Shown here: in pieces, positions 34,850 to 44,960 of the stretch
How positions within the stretch are numbered: position 1 is the stretch's first letter
Layout: each line of letters starts with the position of its first letter
NCBI RefSeq assembly: GCF_014192915.1
Contig: NZ_JACHYN010000014.1
Location: 116,454 to 180,453, forward strand
DNA: 64,000 bases
Reading direction: 5' to 3'
DNA from: Azospirillum sp. OGB3
Lineage (GTDB): Bacteria; Pseudomonadota; Alphaproteobacteria; Azospirillales; Azospirillaceae
Translations under genes and position numbers: made by a program
Notes under the pieces: generated by a model
Databases searched by the model: none
Told to the model about the DNA's origin: nothing
What the model saw: the letters and a program-made list of their open reading frames with translations, nothing else

Positions 34850-35335
34850 ATGACCGGACGAACCTCTCCCATCGCATCGGCGGTGCCCGGACGCATCCGC
34901 GTGCGCCACCCGCTGCTGCGCCGGACGGACCGGTTTCAAGAGGCGCTGGCCCGCCTGGAGGCTTTGGACGCGATTCGGGTGAGCGGGAGCAACCCGGCGG
35001 TGGGCAGCGTCCTGCTGAGCTACGACTCCGCCGCGGTGACGCCGGAGGTTGCCCGGTCCCAGGTGGAGGCGCTGCTGTCGGCGGTCCTGCATCCCGCGGA
35101 GGCTCCCCCGGTGCCGGACGACCCCACCCCCGTCCCCGTAGCGGAAGGCAAGCCGGCCGCGCCCGAGCTGAAATGGCGGATCAACCGCGCGGCCAAGATC
35201 GGGATGATGGGCAGCATGGCGGCGACCCTGGCGGCGCTGGGGGTGGGCAAGCGCGTCCATGCCGGCTTCGGCACGCTGTTCGTCGCCTTCATGCTCGTCC
35301 ACATGACCGTGCAGCGCAAACGCCTCTTCCAATGA
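34850..35335 (+). CDS. cysteine-free HMA-like (PGRxR) protein with C-terminal membrane segment
   Basis: 161 aa. The N-terminal about 80 residues resemble a heavy-metal-associated ferredoxin fold with VPGRIRVRHP where classical HMA domains carry GMxCxxC. After a Pro-rich linker there is a C-terminal hydrophobic region (KIGMMGSMAATLAALGVG, FGTLFVAFMLVHM) suited to one or two membrane helices. AGGAGA precedes ATG 34850. First gene of a six-gene overlapping operon ending in a P-type ATPase whose own N-terminus has the same module. Probably an accessory subunit of that pump; inference. Confidence 0.72.
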   Translation: MTGRTSPIASAVPGRIRVRHPLLRRTDRFQEALARLEALDAIRVSGSNPAVGSVLLSYDSAAVTPEVARSQVEALLSAVLHPAEAPPVPDDPTPVPVAEGKPAAPELKWRINRAAKIGMMGSMAATLAALGVGKRVHAGFGTLFVAFMLVHMTVQRKRLFQ

Positions 35336-35694
35336 CCGATCACGACGCGAGCATGCCCAACGAACTCCTCAGCCGGCTGGCCGCCGCCCTGACCATCGCG
35401 CACCACATTCCGGGCCGGGTGCGGCTGAAGCTCGACGGCGCCGCGGAGCGTGGTCTGGCGGCGCTGGCGGACGACGCCAGGGCGCTGCACCGGGCTTTGT
35501 CCGGGGCGGAAGGCATCCGCTCCGTCGCGCTGAACCCGCTCGCCCGGTCCTGCACCATCGAATACGACCCCGCGGTGATCCCGCCCTCGGCGTGGCCGGA
35601 TCTGCTGCGCGGGGAAGCCAGCGCGGCGGCCGGGACGCTGCTGCGCATCGCCGCCGCCGGCTTGGCCGCCGGTGCGCCGGAAAGGAGACCATGA
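35332..35694 (+). CDS. second cysteine-free HMA-like (PGRxR) protein
   Basis: 120 aa. Carries IPGRVRLKLDG at about residues 26-36 and the companion motif IRSVALNPLARSCTIEYDP, the same two blocks as in the ATPase N-terminus (IPGRVRLRYA ... SVRASRAARSLAVRYDP). No CxxC metal site. The ATG overlaps the previous stop by three bases, and the stop overlaps the next start. Likely a soluble or peripheral partner. Confidence 0.72.
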   Translation: MTDHDASMPNELLSRLAAALTIAHHIPGRVRLKLDGAAERGLAALADDARALHRALSGAEGIRSVALNPLARSCTIEYDPAVIPPSAWPDLLRGEASAAAGTLLRIAAAGLAAGAPERRP

Positions 35695-36086
35695 TGCTGC
35701 CGCTTCTGACATTCGCGTCCGGCGTGATCGCCGGGGCCATCGGCGTCCGGATGGTGAAGAACGCCAAGGCCAAGGCCGATCCCACGATCGCCGACCTCAG
35801 GGCCACCAACCTCAAGGCTGCCGATGTGAAGGCCGCCGCCCGCGAGGGCGCCGGCAAGGCCCAGGCCGCGGTGCGCGAGGCCGCGGTCACCGGCCTGCTC
35901 GCCATTGAGCGGACATCCGCCGGTCTGCGCTCCCGCCTCGCCACGCCCGTGGACGCGGCCGCGCAGGAGCCGGTTGAGGAAGCCCTGGTGGATGCGGCGC
36001 CCGCCGAGGCGGAGCCGGCAAAGGAAGATGTGGCGGAGCCGGCAAAGTCTGAGCCGGCGCCGTCGGCCGCACCGGGGGCCGCGTGA
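35691..36086 (+). CDS. small single-pass membrane protein with Ala/Glu/Pro tail
   Basis: 131 aa. An N-terminal membrane helix (LPLLTFASGVIAGAIGVRMV) is followed by a Lys/Ala-rich amphipathic stretch (LRATNLKAADVKAAARE) and an acidic Ala/Pro/Glu tail. This layout recalls DUF5132-type and mycobacterial PacL-type proteins that scaffold P-type metal ATPases, but I see no His/Asp metal tail, so the resemblance is only architectural. AAGGAGA precedes the ATG. Translationally coupled on both sides. Confidence 0.65.
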   Translation: MMLPLLTFASGVIAGAIGVRMVKNAKAKADPTIADLRATNLKAADVKAAAREGAGKAQAAVREAAVTGLLAIERTSAGLRSRLATPVDAAAQEPVEEALVDAAPAEAEPAKEDVAEPAKSEPAPSAAPGAA

Positions 36087-36427
36087 AACGCGGGAAGCGG
36101 CGCGGCAAGGCGCGGGGCTCCGGCACACTCGCCGCCGACTTCACGCGCGGCATGGTGGCGACCGGCCTGCTGACCGCCGTCCAGGACCGCTGGGTGACGG
36201 GCGCCGAGCCCCCCGCGCCGCGCACCATCCTGCGCCAAGGGCTGCAGGGCGGGACGGCGCTGGCCGCCGCCAGCGTCGCCGCCGACGCCCTGCGCAACCG
36301 CGACTACGCGCGCCTCGCCCTGGCGGTCGCCGCCGGGGCGGCGGGAGTCGTCATGATCGAGCATCTGCTGAATCCGGCGGAAGACCCGCTGCAAGAACGG
36401 CCGAAGAACGAGGACCCCCATGGCTAA
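36083..36427 (+). CDS. small membrane-associated protein of ATPase operon
   Basis: 114 aa, GTG start overlapping the previous stop. A basic N-terminus (MKRGKRRGKARGSG) is followed by two moderately hydrophobic segments (GTALAAASVAADAL and RLALAVAAGAAGVVMIEHLL). No family recognised. It overlaps the next gene by 8 bp. Only its position suggests a role with the pump. Confidence 0.6.
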   Translation: MKRGKRRGKARGSGTLAADFTRGMVATGLLTAVQDRWVTGAEPPAPRTILRQGLQGGTALAAASVAADALRNRDYARLALAVAAGAAGVVMIEHLLNPAEDPLQERPKNEDPHG

Positions 36428-36782
36428 GAAGATCAAGAAGGCGTTGAAGAAGCTGAAGAAGCAGCAGCGCCGGTACGAAGCCGCCATGGCCGCCAATGGC
36501 ACCCCCATCGGGGGCGGCATGGGCGCCGGCATAGCGCGGGGGCAGGGGCTTCTCGGCGGGCTGAGCGGTCTTCTCCCGTCGCGCCGGTCCGAGCAGTTCC
36601 TGGTCGGGCTTCTGGTCGGGGCGGCGGCGGCCTATGTGCTGTCCGACGAGGAACTGCGCGGCAAGATCGTGAAGTCCGGGCTGAAGCTCTACGGCAACCT
36701 CGCCGGCGGCCTCGCCGAGATGAAGGAGCAGATGGCCGACCTCCAGGCCGAGTTGGAGGCGGAACAGGTCGGAGCGTTATGA
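36420..36782 (+). CDS. small protein with basic coiled N-terminus and one membrane segment
   Basis: 120 aa. Starts with a Lys-rich helix (AKKIKKALKKLKKQQRRYEAA), then a Gly-rich segment, a membrane-like helix (FLVGLLVGAAAAYVLSD) and an acidic C-terminal coiled coil (MKEQMADLQAELEAEQ). No known family. It overlaps the ATPase start by four bases, so the two proteins are likely made in fixed ratio. Confidence 0.62.
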   Translation: MAKKIKKALKKLKKQQRRYEAAMAANGTPIGGGMGAGIARGQGLLGGLSGLLPSRRSEQFLVGLLVGAAAAYVLSDEELRGKIVKSGLKLYGNLAGGLAEMKEQMADLQAELEAEQVGAL

Positions 36783-38884
36783 GCGGCCCGCCCTGGTTCC
36801 TGCGGCTGGAGCCGGTCCATCGGATTCCGGGGCGCGTCCGGCTGCGCTACGCCTGCCGTCCCGGCGCCCCCGACGACGCGGCGACCCTGCACCGGGTGGT
36901 GGAGGCGGTCGCCGGGGTGACGTCGGTTCGGGCCAGCCGCGCCGCGCGGTCGCTGGCCGTCCGCTACGATCCCGCGGTGACCGACGCCACGGCGCTGTGC
37001 CTGGTGCTGGCCGCCCTGCCGATCCCGGAACCGGCGCCGGCCGCCCCGGCGGCGGAGGGTGGGGAGAATCACGGGGCCGCGCTGGTTCGCAGCCTCGCCA
37101 CACTGGCCGGCGTCTTCCTGCTGCCCGTGCCGCTGCGCCTGCCGCTGTCGCTGGCCGTCGCGATGCCGATGCTGCGCGAGGGCGTGGCGATCTACAGGCG
37201 GGAGGGCGTCAACTCCCACGTGCTGGAAGCGGCGGCGGTGGCGATCTCCCTGGCGCGGCGGGACTTCACCGCGGCCAACACCACCGTCTTCATGCTGGCG
37301 CTCGGCGAATACATGGAGGAGTCCATCGCCCGCCGGTCGGATGCGCTGCTGAAGCGGCTGCTGCGACCGTCGAGCGATCAGGTGTGGCTGCTGCGCGACG
37401 GGGTGGAGGTCCAGGTGCCCGCCGACACCGTCCTGGTGGGCGACAGCGTGGTGATCGGCGCCGGAACGGTGATCCCGGTGGACGGCACGGTGCTGAGCGG
37501 GGAGGCGACCGTCAACGAGGCCGCCATGACCGGCGAGAGCGCCCCGGTGGTCAAGCAGCGCGGCTCCGCCGTCCTCTCCGGCACGCTGATGGAGGAGGGG
37601 CGGCTGGTCGTCTACGCCGAGCATGTCGGCAGCCACACCGCCGCCGCCCGCATCGCCGATTACGTCGAACAGTCATTGACCGCCAAGAGCGAGGCGCAGC
37701 TCGACGCGGCGCGGCTGGCCGACCGGCTGGTGCCCACGGTGCTGAAGCTGGCCGGCGGCTCCTTCCTGATGACCGGCGACTGGCGCAGCGCCGCGTCGGT
37801 GCTCCAGGCCGACTATTCCTGCGCGCTGAAGCTGGCGACCCCGGTGGCCTTCAAGGCGGCCATGTACGGGGCGGGGCAGGCGGGCATCCTGATCAAGGGC
37901 GCCAACGCGCTGGAACGGCTGGCCCAGGCCGACACGGTCATCTTCGACAAGACCGGCACGCTGACCACCGGCGACCTGCAGGTGACCGATTCCATCGCCT
38001 TCGACCCGACCTTCAGCCCCGACGACCTGATCTGCCTCGCCGCCTCGGTGGAGGAGCATTACTTCCACCCGCTGGCGATGGCCGTGGTCAACGCCGCCAA
38101 GGAGACGCACAACCGCCATTTCGACCATCAAGAGGTGAAGTTCATCGTCGCCCACGGGGTGGCCAGCGTCATCGACGGCAAGCGCATCGTCGTCGGCTCC
38201 CGCCACTTCATCGAGGACGACGAAGGCATCGACACCACGGCCCACCGCGAGGCCATCGACGCGCTGCACCGCGACGGCAAGACGCTGCTGTTCATCGGCT
38301 TCGGCGGGGTGCTGGCCGGCGTGCTGGCGCTGAAGGACAGCGTGCGCGCGGCCAGCGCGGCGACCATCGCGCGGCTGCGGCGGGCCGGGGTGACGCGGGT
38401 GCTGATGCTGACCGGCGACCACCGCGACCGAGCCGCCGAACTGGCCGCGGAACTGCGTCTCGACGGCTTCCACGCCGACCTGCTGCCCACCGACAAGGCC
38501 CGCATCATCGAGGATCTGAGCCGCGACGGCGCGCGCATCGCCTTCGTCGGCGACGGCATCAACGACGCCCCGGCGCTGGCCGGCGCCCATGTCGGCATCG
38601 CCATGCAGAAGGGGGCGGACATCGCCCGGCTGACCGCCGACGTGGCGCTTCTGGAGGACCGGATCGAGCGGGTGGCCGACGCCAAGGAGACGGCGAACGC
38701 CGCCATGGCGCTGATCGCCCGCAACTACCGCCTGACCGTCGGGCTGAACAGCGCGATCCTCGGCACCGCCGCGCTGGGGCTGTTGTCCCCGGTGGGCACC
38801 GCCGTGCTGCACAACGGGACCACGATCGGGATTCTGCTCAACGCGCTGCGCCGCGCGCCGGCGGCGGCATTGCCCCCACCCTGA
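36779..38884 (+). CDS. P1B-type heavy-metal-translocating ATPase with SCA membrane motif
   Basis: 701 aa. A cysteine-free N-terminal HMA-like module (IPGRVRLRYA), membrane helices, actuator TGES (MTGESAPV), phosphorylation site D390 in FDKTGTLTTG, and hinge GDGINDAPA at about 591. The transmembrane ion site, normally CPC, reads Y-S-C-A-L-K (S347, C348), a rarer P1B subtype; the metal is therefore uncertain (Zn, Mn, Fe or other). A histidine-rich bend EEHYFHPLAMAV replaces the usual SEHPLA. Last gene of the overlapping operon. Export from cytosol to periplasm is the family role. Confidence 0.85.
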   Translation: MSGPPWFLRLEPVHRIPGRVRLRYACRPGAPDDAATLHRVVEAVAGVTSVRASRAARSLAVRYDPAVTDATALCLVLAALPIPEPAPAAPAAEGGENHGAALVRSLATLAGVFLLPVPLRLPLSLAVAMPMLREGVAIYRREGVNSHVLEAAAVAISLARRDFTAANTTVFMLALGEYMEESIARRSDALLKRLLRPSSDQVWLLRDGVEVQVPADTVLVGDSVVIGAGTVIPVDGTVLSGEATVNEAAMTGESAPVVKQRGSAVLSGTLMEEGRLVVYAEHVGSHTAAARIADYVEQSLTAKSEAQLDAARLADRLVPTVLKLAGGSFLMTGDWRSAASVLQADYSCALKLATPVAFKAAMYGAGQAGILIKGANALERLAQADTVIFDKTGTLTTGDLQVTDSIAFDPTFSPDDLICLAASVEEHYFHPLAMAVVNAAKETHNRHFDHQEVKFIVAHGVASVIDGKRIVVGSRHFIEDDEGIDTTAHREAIDALHRDGKTLLFIGFGGVLAGVLALKDSVRAASAATIARLRRAGVTRVLMLTGDHRDRAAELAAELRLDGFHADLLPTDKARIIEDLSRDGARIAFVGDGINDAPALAGAHVGIAMQKGADIARLTADVALLEDRIERVADAKETANAAMALIARNYRLTVGLNSAILGTAALGLLSPVGTAVLHNGTTIGILLNALRRAPAAALPPP

Positions 38885-38927
38885 CCCTCCCCCGTTGGGC
38901 GGGGGACGGCCGGGGTGGGGCAGGACC

Positions 38928-39640
38928 TCAGCGCCCCAACCCCTCCCACGCGGCGAAGGACTCCGCGGGCGGCGACAGGTACAGGCTGGGCACCCAGCCG
39001 TCGGGGATCGGGACGGTCGCCGCGTGGGTCCGGTCGTGGGCCAGCAGCTTCGGCAGGACGTGGGTGTGCGGGCCCTCCGGGCTGCGGCCGTCGGGCGGCG
39101 GGATCGGCTGGCTGACCTCGATCCGGCCGAAGGGACCGATGAAGACGCGGTCGGGGCTGAGCGCCGGCAGGTCGGGCGGCAGGGGATTGCCCGGCGCCAG
39201 CAGCTCCGTCCCGACCACCGCGCGCAGGCGGGCGATGGTGGCGGGGTCGGCGCTGCGCACGCAGACGTCGGTCTGGAAGACGCCGAGCCCGAGGTCGAAC
39301 AGCAGGGCGCCGCGGTCCGCCCCGGCGATGGCCGCGCGGTCGGGGCCCAACTCGGTCACCACGCCGCGCCGGTTCATCGCCCCGACGTGGCGGGGCAGGC
39401 AGAGGGCCACGGCGAGGCCGCCGCTGCGCGTCCGGTAGGGCACCGGGCGGATCGCCGGCGTGGGGTGCAGCCGCAGCCCGCCGCGGGCGGTCCGCGCCTC
39501 CAGGTCCGGGCCGTCGTCGCGCAGGGCGACGGGTTCGTCCGGGTCGCGGATGAACTCCGCGATGGCGCCGAAGGCGCCGAGGCTCCAGCCGGTCGCCGGG
39601 TCGTTCAGCGCGTCGCGCAGCAGGGAAGACAGGTCGCTCA

Positions 39641-39641
<1 letters not shown>
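38928..39641 (-). CDS. conserved protein of the B12 uptake operon, function unknown
   Basis: 237 aa, soluble, with no signal peptide. Residues such as AFGAIAEFIRDPDEPV at the N-terminus and PHTHVLPKLLAHDRTHAATVPIPDGWVPSLYLSPP near the end (described in parts) suggest a folded enzyme-like or binding protein; the HTH...H...H pattern near 195-205 could bind metal. No family recognised. The ATG overlaps the ATPase stop, so it is the fifth cistron behind the cobalamin riboswitch and may process or bind corrinoids (inference). Confidence 0.65.
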
Positions 39642-40440
<799 letters not shown>

Positions 40441-40441
<1 letters not shown>

Positions 40442-41448
40442 CACGCCTCCTCCCGCCGCAGCCGGGCGATCAGGACGATCAGGAAGGGCGCCCCGATCAG
40501 GGCGGTGACCACGCCCAGCTTCAGTTCGGGCCGCGTCGGCAGCAGCCGGACCGCGATGTCCGCGGCGAGCGTCAGGCACGCCCCGGCCAGCCCCGCCAAC
40601 AGCAGCAGCCGTCCCGGCCGCGCCCCGGCCAGCGGACGCATCAGGTGCGGCGCCACCAGCCCGACGAAGCCCACGGCGCCGGTGACCGACACCGCGCTGC
40701 CCACCGCCAGCGCCGCCCCGGCGATCAGCCGGACGCGCAGCCCGGTGAGGTCGAAGCCCAGGCTGCGCGCCGCGTCCTCCCCCAGGGTCAGCGCGTCGAG
40801 CGCGCGGGCGCCGGACAGGCAGAGCGCCCAGCCCGCCAGCATCGGCGGCAGGACGAGCCAAAGCTGGTCGGTGCCGCGGTCGGCCAGCGACCCCATCAGC
40901 CAGAACACGATCTCCAGCGCCGCGTAGGGGTTGGGGGCGAGGTTGAGGGCCAGCGCGGTCAGCGACCCGGCGAGGCTGTTGATGGCGATGCCGCCGATGA
41001 CCAGCGCCGTCGTTCCGGCCCCCCGTGCGGCCATCAGGTTCAGCAGCACCGCCGCCGCCGCGGCCCCGGCCATGCCGCCGAGCGGCAGGGCCAGCGACAG
41101 CGCGGCGGACAGGCCGCTGTAGAAGACAATCACCGCTCCCAGCGCCGCCGCGCTCGACACGCCGACCAGCCCCGGCTCGGCCAGCGGGTTGCGCAGCCAG
41201 CCCTGCATCGCCGCCCCGGTCAGCCCCAGGCTGAAGCCGACCAGCAGGCCGAGCAGGGCGCGCGGCAGGCGCAGCTCGGCCAGCACCAGGGCGGTGAGGG
41301 TGGGGCGTCCGGCGAGCCAGTCGGACAAAGCGGCGCCCAGGTCGAACGGCACATAGCCGACCGCCGCCGACACCGCGCAGAGCGCCAGCGCCAGGAGCGT
41401 CAGCCCGGCGACGAGCGCGGGGTAGGGGATGCGCGAGACCCGGCTCAT
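40441..41448 (-). CDS. btuC: cobalamin/corrinoid ABC transporter permease
   Basis: 335 aa, about ten membrane helices, FecCD/BtuC family (RLPRALLGLLVGFSLGLTGAAMQGWLRNPLAEPGLVG at residues about 64-100; VTGAVGFVGLVAPHLMRPLAG as the coupling loop). The ATG 41448 overlaps the binding-protein stop by four bases. A single permease gene implies a homodimer, as in BtuC2D2. Confidence 0.9.
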
Positions 41449-42305
41449 GGCGCGGCCTCCCGCGCGGCGGCCAGCCGCTCCGCGGCCTCGGCGATCTGCG
41501 GGCCGGGGCAGGTCCACAGGCGGGTGGGCAGCGACACGGTGCGGACGGTGCGTCCCAACGCCTTCAGGGCCGGGTGGTGCAGCAGGGCGCCGGCCAGCGA
41601 CGGCGGCGCGTCGGGTGCGGCGTCGACGATCAGCGCGTCCGCGCCGCCCAGGACGATCGCCTCCAGCGGCAGGGCGCCCTGGCTGCCCAGCGGCAGGCGG
41701 TCGGCCATGTTCTCAAAACCGGCGCGGGACAGGAGTTCGTCGACCAGCGACCCGGACCCGGCGACGAAGCCGTTGGGGCGCAGCACCACCGCGGTCGGGC
41801 GCGGCCCCGGCGGCGCGGGGGGCAGGGCGTCGAGGCGGGAGAGCAGGTCGGCGACCAGCGCCTCCCCCCGGTCCGGCTCGCCGACGGCGCGGGCGAGGCC
41901 GCGGATCTGGTCCGCCACCTCCGCTACGCTCTGCGGGACGTCCAGCTCCAGCAGCGGCGCGCCCAGCCGCGTCAGCAGCCCGACCGCGACCCGCGTGGTG
42001 TAGCGCCCGGCGACGATCAGGTCGGGGTCGAGCGGCAGGATTTCCTCCGCCGTCCCGTGGTTGAACGGCACCCGCGCCGCCGGCTCCGCCACCGTGGAGG
42101 CGCGGGGATCGCGTGCCAGCCATGTCACCGCGGCGAGGCGCTCCGGCCCGACGAGCCGCAACAGCAGCTCGTCGGCGCAGAGATTCAGGGAGACGATGCG
42201 CTGTGGTTTGCTGGGCGGTTTGGCGGGCGGCGCCTCCCACGCCGCCGCCGGCCCCCCCGCGATCAGCAGGAGGGCGGCGGCCAGCCCGAGACGGATGGGC
42301 CTCAC
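41445..42305 (-). CDS. corrinoid-binding periplasmic protein (BtuF-like)
   Basis: 286 aa. GTG start at 42305 overlapping the btuB stop (GTGA). Signal peptide RLGLAAALLLIAGGPAAAWEA. Class-III binding fold: PQRIVSLNLCADELLLRLVGPERLAAVTWLA, EEILPLDPDLIVAGRYT, and a C-terminal lobe ending RTVSLPTRLWTCPGPQ. Related proteins bind cobalamin or other tetrapyrroles; the operon context supports cobalamin. Confidence 0.88.
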   Translation of the reverse strand: MRPIRLGLAAALLLIAGGPAAAWEAPPAKPPSKPQRIVSLNLCADELLLRLVGPERLAAVTWLARDPRASTVAEPAARVPFNHGTAEEILPLDPDLIVAGRYTTRVAVGLLTRLGAPLLELDVPQSVAEVADQIRGLARAVGEPDRGEALVADLLSRLDALPPAPPGPRPTAVVLRPNGFVAGSGSLVDELLSRAGFENMADRLPLGSQGALPLEAIVLGGADALIVDAAPDAPPSLAGALLHHPALKALGRTVRTVSLPTRLWTCPGPQIAEAAERLAAAREAAP

Positions 42306-44215
42306 AGCGACAGCCGCAGCCCGAGATGGCCGGCCCGTCCCGGCGCGCCGTAGGTCCAGACCTCCTGATACCGGCGGTCGAACAGGTTCTCCACGCGCCC
42401 GAAGAGTTCGACCCCCTCGGACAGCGCGTAGGACCCGGCCATGTTGACCAGCGTGTAGGGCGTGAGGTTCACGACCTGCCGGTTGTAGAAGAGGTCGTAG
42501 GCCCAGTCGCTGGACCGCCCGTTGTAGACCACGCCGAGGTTGGCGTTCGCCCGGTCTTCCAGGAAGCGGTAATTGACGGTCAGGCTGGCGAGCTGCTTGG
42601 GCCGGCGCACCAACTCCGCCCCCGCGGAGTCCTCGCCGTCGGTCCAGGTGTAGGAGCCGCGGACGGTCAGCCGGTCCAGCGGCTCCACCGACAAGCCAAG
42701 CTCGAAGCCGCGGATGTGGGACTCGCCCGGCATGTTGACGGAAGTCCGCCCGGTGCCGGTGATGAGGTCGCGGATGCGCTGGTCGAACCACGTGCCGTCC
42801 ACGGTGGCCCGCCTCCCCCACAGCGCCTGATCGAACCCGGCGTCCCAGCCGTGCGCCCGCTCCGGCTTCAAGTTCGGGTTGCCGGCATAGGTGGCGGTGT
42901 AGCCGTACAGCTCGAACAGGGTGGGATTCTTGACGCCGGTGCCATAGGAGGCGCGCAGCTTCGTCCCGCTGTCTTCGATCAGATAGGCCGCCGTGGTTCG
43001 CCATGTGGTGGCGTCGCGGAACAGGTCGTTCTCATCGTGGCGGACGCTGCCGGTCAGGGTCAGCCGGTCGAACAGGCCCAGCTTGTACTGGCCCACCAGC
43101 CCGGTGGAGCCGATGGAGCGGTCGAAGCTGGAGAAGGCGCTGCGGCTGATCGCCTTGTCCTCCTCATGCTCCACGGCGGCGGTCAGCACATGGTCGGCGG
43201 GGCCGCTGTTCAGTGTCAGGTTGGTCTGGTAGTCGGCCTTGGTCTTGCGCCCGTCGTAGCGGCTGGTCACCGTCTTGGCGTCGTCGCGGTAGTCGCGCTG
43301 CTGGCGGCCATGGGTCAGGCCGACGATGTGCTCCCACTTCCCGTCGAGAAAAGCGATCTTGCCCTGGAGCCGCCCGAAAACCTGCTCCCCGGCGGTGCTG
43401 GTCCCGTCATCGATGGCGCCGCGCCCGCCGACGAAGCCGTCGGTGTCGGTGCGGAAGCGGGTGTAGCGCCCGGTCACGGCGATCTCGCTGCGCTCGGTCG
43501 GGCGGACGGCGGCGTTTCCGGTGAGCGTTCCGTTGCGGTAGCCGTCCTTTTCCGGGTTGCCGAGCCGCTTGTCGGCGACCGACACGCCGTCGCTGGTGAC
43601 GCCCTGACCGCTGAGGAACAGGTCGTAGCGGTCGGTCCCGGTGCCGAAGGAGGCTCGCCCGGCGGCGGTGCCGAACGACCCGCCCTCAACGGCGGCGCCG
43701 AACCGCGGGGCGCCGGAGCCGCGGCGGGTCACGATGTTGACGACGCCGCCGACCGCGTCGGAGCCGTAAAGCGCGCTCTGCGGGCCGCGCAGCACCTCGA
43801 CGCGCTCCACATCGCCGGCCAGCAGATTGGCGAAGTCATATTCGGAGTCGGACGCCGGGTCGTTGACCTCGATCCCGTCGATCAGGACGAGCGTCTGGTT
43901 GCCCTCCGACCCGCGGATGCGGAGCTGGGTCAGGGTGCCCATCGGGCCGGTGCGGTTGACCGCGACGCCGGGCACCTCGCGCAGCGCGTCGGACAGGACG
44001 CGGGTCTGGCGCTGCTCCAAATCCTCGCGGGTGATGACGGTCAGGGCGCTGCCGGTTTCCTCGGCGGCGGTGGGGACGCGGTTGGCGGTCACCGAGACCG
44101 GCGGAAGCGTCGTGATGGTGGTGGAATCGGCGAAGGCCGACGCGGGAAGGACAAGGCCTCCCAAAAGGGCGGCGAAGGACGCCGTCCGGTGAAGACGGGG
44201 AACGCGGACACGCAT
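42302..44215 (-). CDS. btuB: TonB-dependent vitamin B12 receptor
   Basis: 637 aa. Signal peptide, TonB box region (TTLPPVSVTANRVP), plug (LSDALREVPGVAVNRTG, LRIRGSEGNQTLVLIDGIEVNDP, VEVLRGPQSALYGSDAVGGVVNIVT) and barrel ending in GHLGLRLSL. The length is close to E. coli BtuB (614 aa). The acidic DPASDSEYD stretch in the plug matches the Ca-binding region of BtuB. Directly preceded by a cobalamin riboswitch. Confidence 0.94.
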   Translation of the reverse strand: MRVRVPRLHRTASFAALLGGLVLPASAFADSTTITTLPPVSVTANRVPTAAEETGSALTVITREDLEQRQTRVLSDALREVPGVAVNRTGPMGTLTQLRIRGSEGNQTLVLIDGIEVNDPASDSEYDFANLLAGDVERVEVLRGPQSALYGSDAVGGVVNIVTRRGSGAPRFGAAVEGGSFGTAAGRASFGTGTDRYDLFLSGQGVTSDGVSVADKRLGNPEKDGYRNGTLTGNAAVRPTERSEIAVTGRYTRFRTDTDGFVGGRGAIDDGTSTAGEQVFGRLQGKIAFLDGKWEHIVGLTHGRQQRDYRDDAKTVTSRYDGRKTKADYQTNLTLNSGPADHVLTAAVEHEEDKAISRSAFSSFDRSIGSTGLVGQYKLGLFDRLTLTGSVRHDENDLFRDATTWRTTAAYLIEDSGTKLRASYGTGVKNPTLFELYGYTATYAGNPNLKPERAHGWDAGFDQALWGRRATVDGTWFDQRIRDLITGTGRTSVNMPGESHIRGFELGLSVEPLDRLTVRGSYTWTDGEDSAGAELVRRPKQLASLTVNYRFLEDRANANLGVVYNGRSSDWAYDLFYNRQVVNLTPYTLVNMAGSYALSEGVELFGRVENLFDRRYQEVWTYGAPGRAGHLGLRLSL

Positions 44216-44342
44216 TGAGACCTCGGGCGGGACGCCGGTGGCACGTCACCGCGAACGAAGTCCCACCGGACGCTCCGCGAACGGACTTCCGGCTCGACGA
44301 CCTTCGGTGCACCCCGCCCGAACGTGTTCGCGTGTGACCACG

Positions 44343-44520
44343 ACTGACGGCAGGTCTCCTGGCTCGCGGGTTATCGTCGGCCCATCGCCTTCCCAGGATC
44401 GCGATCCCAGTGGCATTCCGATGGACGACTCGCCGCTTACAGTTGCGGGGGCAGCCCCGGCGTTGGACCCTCGCACGGCAAATTGCCGCGGGGCCCGCAC
44501 CGTGTTCCCATTTTCAGCCC
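44343..44520 (-). ncRNA. cobalamin riboswitch
   Basis: On the minus strand the leader contains GGGAACACGGTGCGG, then GGCTGCCCCCGCAACTGTAAG, then the B12-box GCCACTGGG, then AGCCAGGAGACCTGCCG: the conserved blocks of the AdoCbl riboswitch in the right order. It controls the btuB operon by sequestering the start region when B12 is high. The 127 nt between it and the ATG form the expression platform. Confidence 0.95.
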
Positions 44521-44651
44521 TTTCGGGCAACCGTCGGGGGCGAAGCTACGCGGGCGGAACGGCTCCGGTCAAGCCGCATTCGGCCATTGTGCCGATCACG
44601 GCGGTCCCCCCTCTTGTCGCCGGGTCGGGGTCTGACTACATGACGGTTGAG

Positions 44652-44696
44652 GTCCGGGCCCCTCTGGCAGCGTCGCCCGGCGCTGTGATGTCGGAC
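44652..44696 (+). ncRNA. TerC leader motif, copy 1
   Basis: GTCCGGGCCCCTCTGGC, then inner stem CAGCG/CGCTG (44668-44672 with 44681-44685), then TGATGTCGGAC. The outer stem GTCCG/CGGAC closes the element. The next bases TTCCCATTGA resemble those after copy 2. Candidate cis-regulatory RNA, not matched to a known class. Confidence 0.55.
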
Positions 44697-44960
44697 TTCC
44701 CATTGAGCCGTCGCCTTGGCGCGGCCTTGCGGAAGCTGGCCCTGTTCTTCCCCCTGGGTCCCGCTCCCCCACAAGGTCCATCGCCGGACGACGGCACCCG
44801 ACGGGCCTTTGGGAGACATCGACATGGACCGCACCGAACCAACATCCTGACCGACCGCCACGCCTCCACGGCGAACGATGGGGGCGGGTGTTCCGACGCG
44901 CCGCGGCCGAACCGCTGCGCGCGTCTTTGCGTTGGCCGCAAACCCGCGGCCGCGTTTCCA

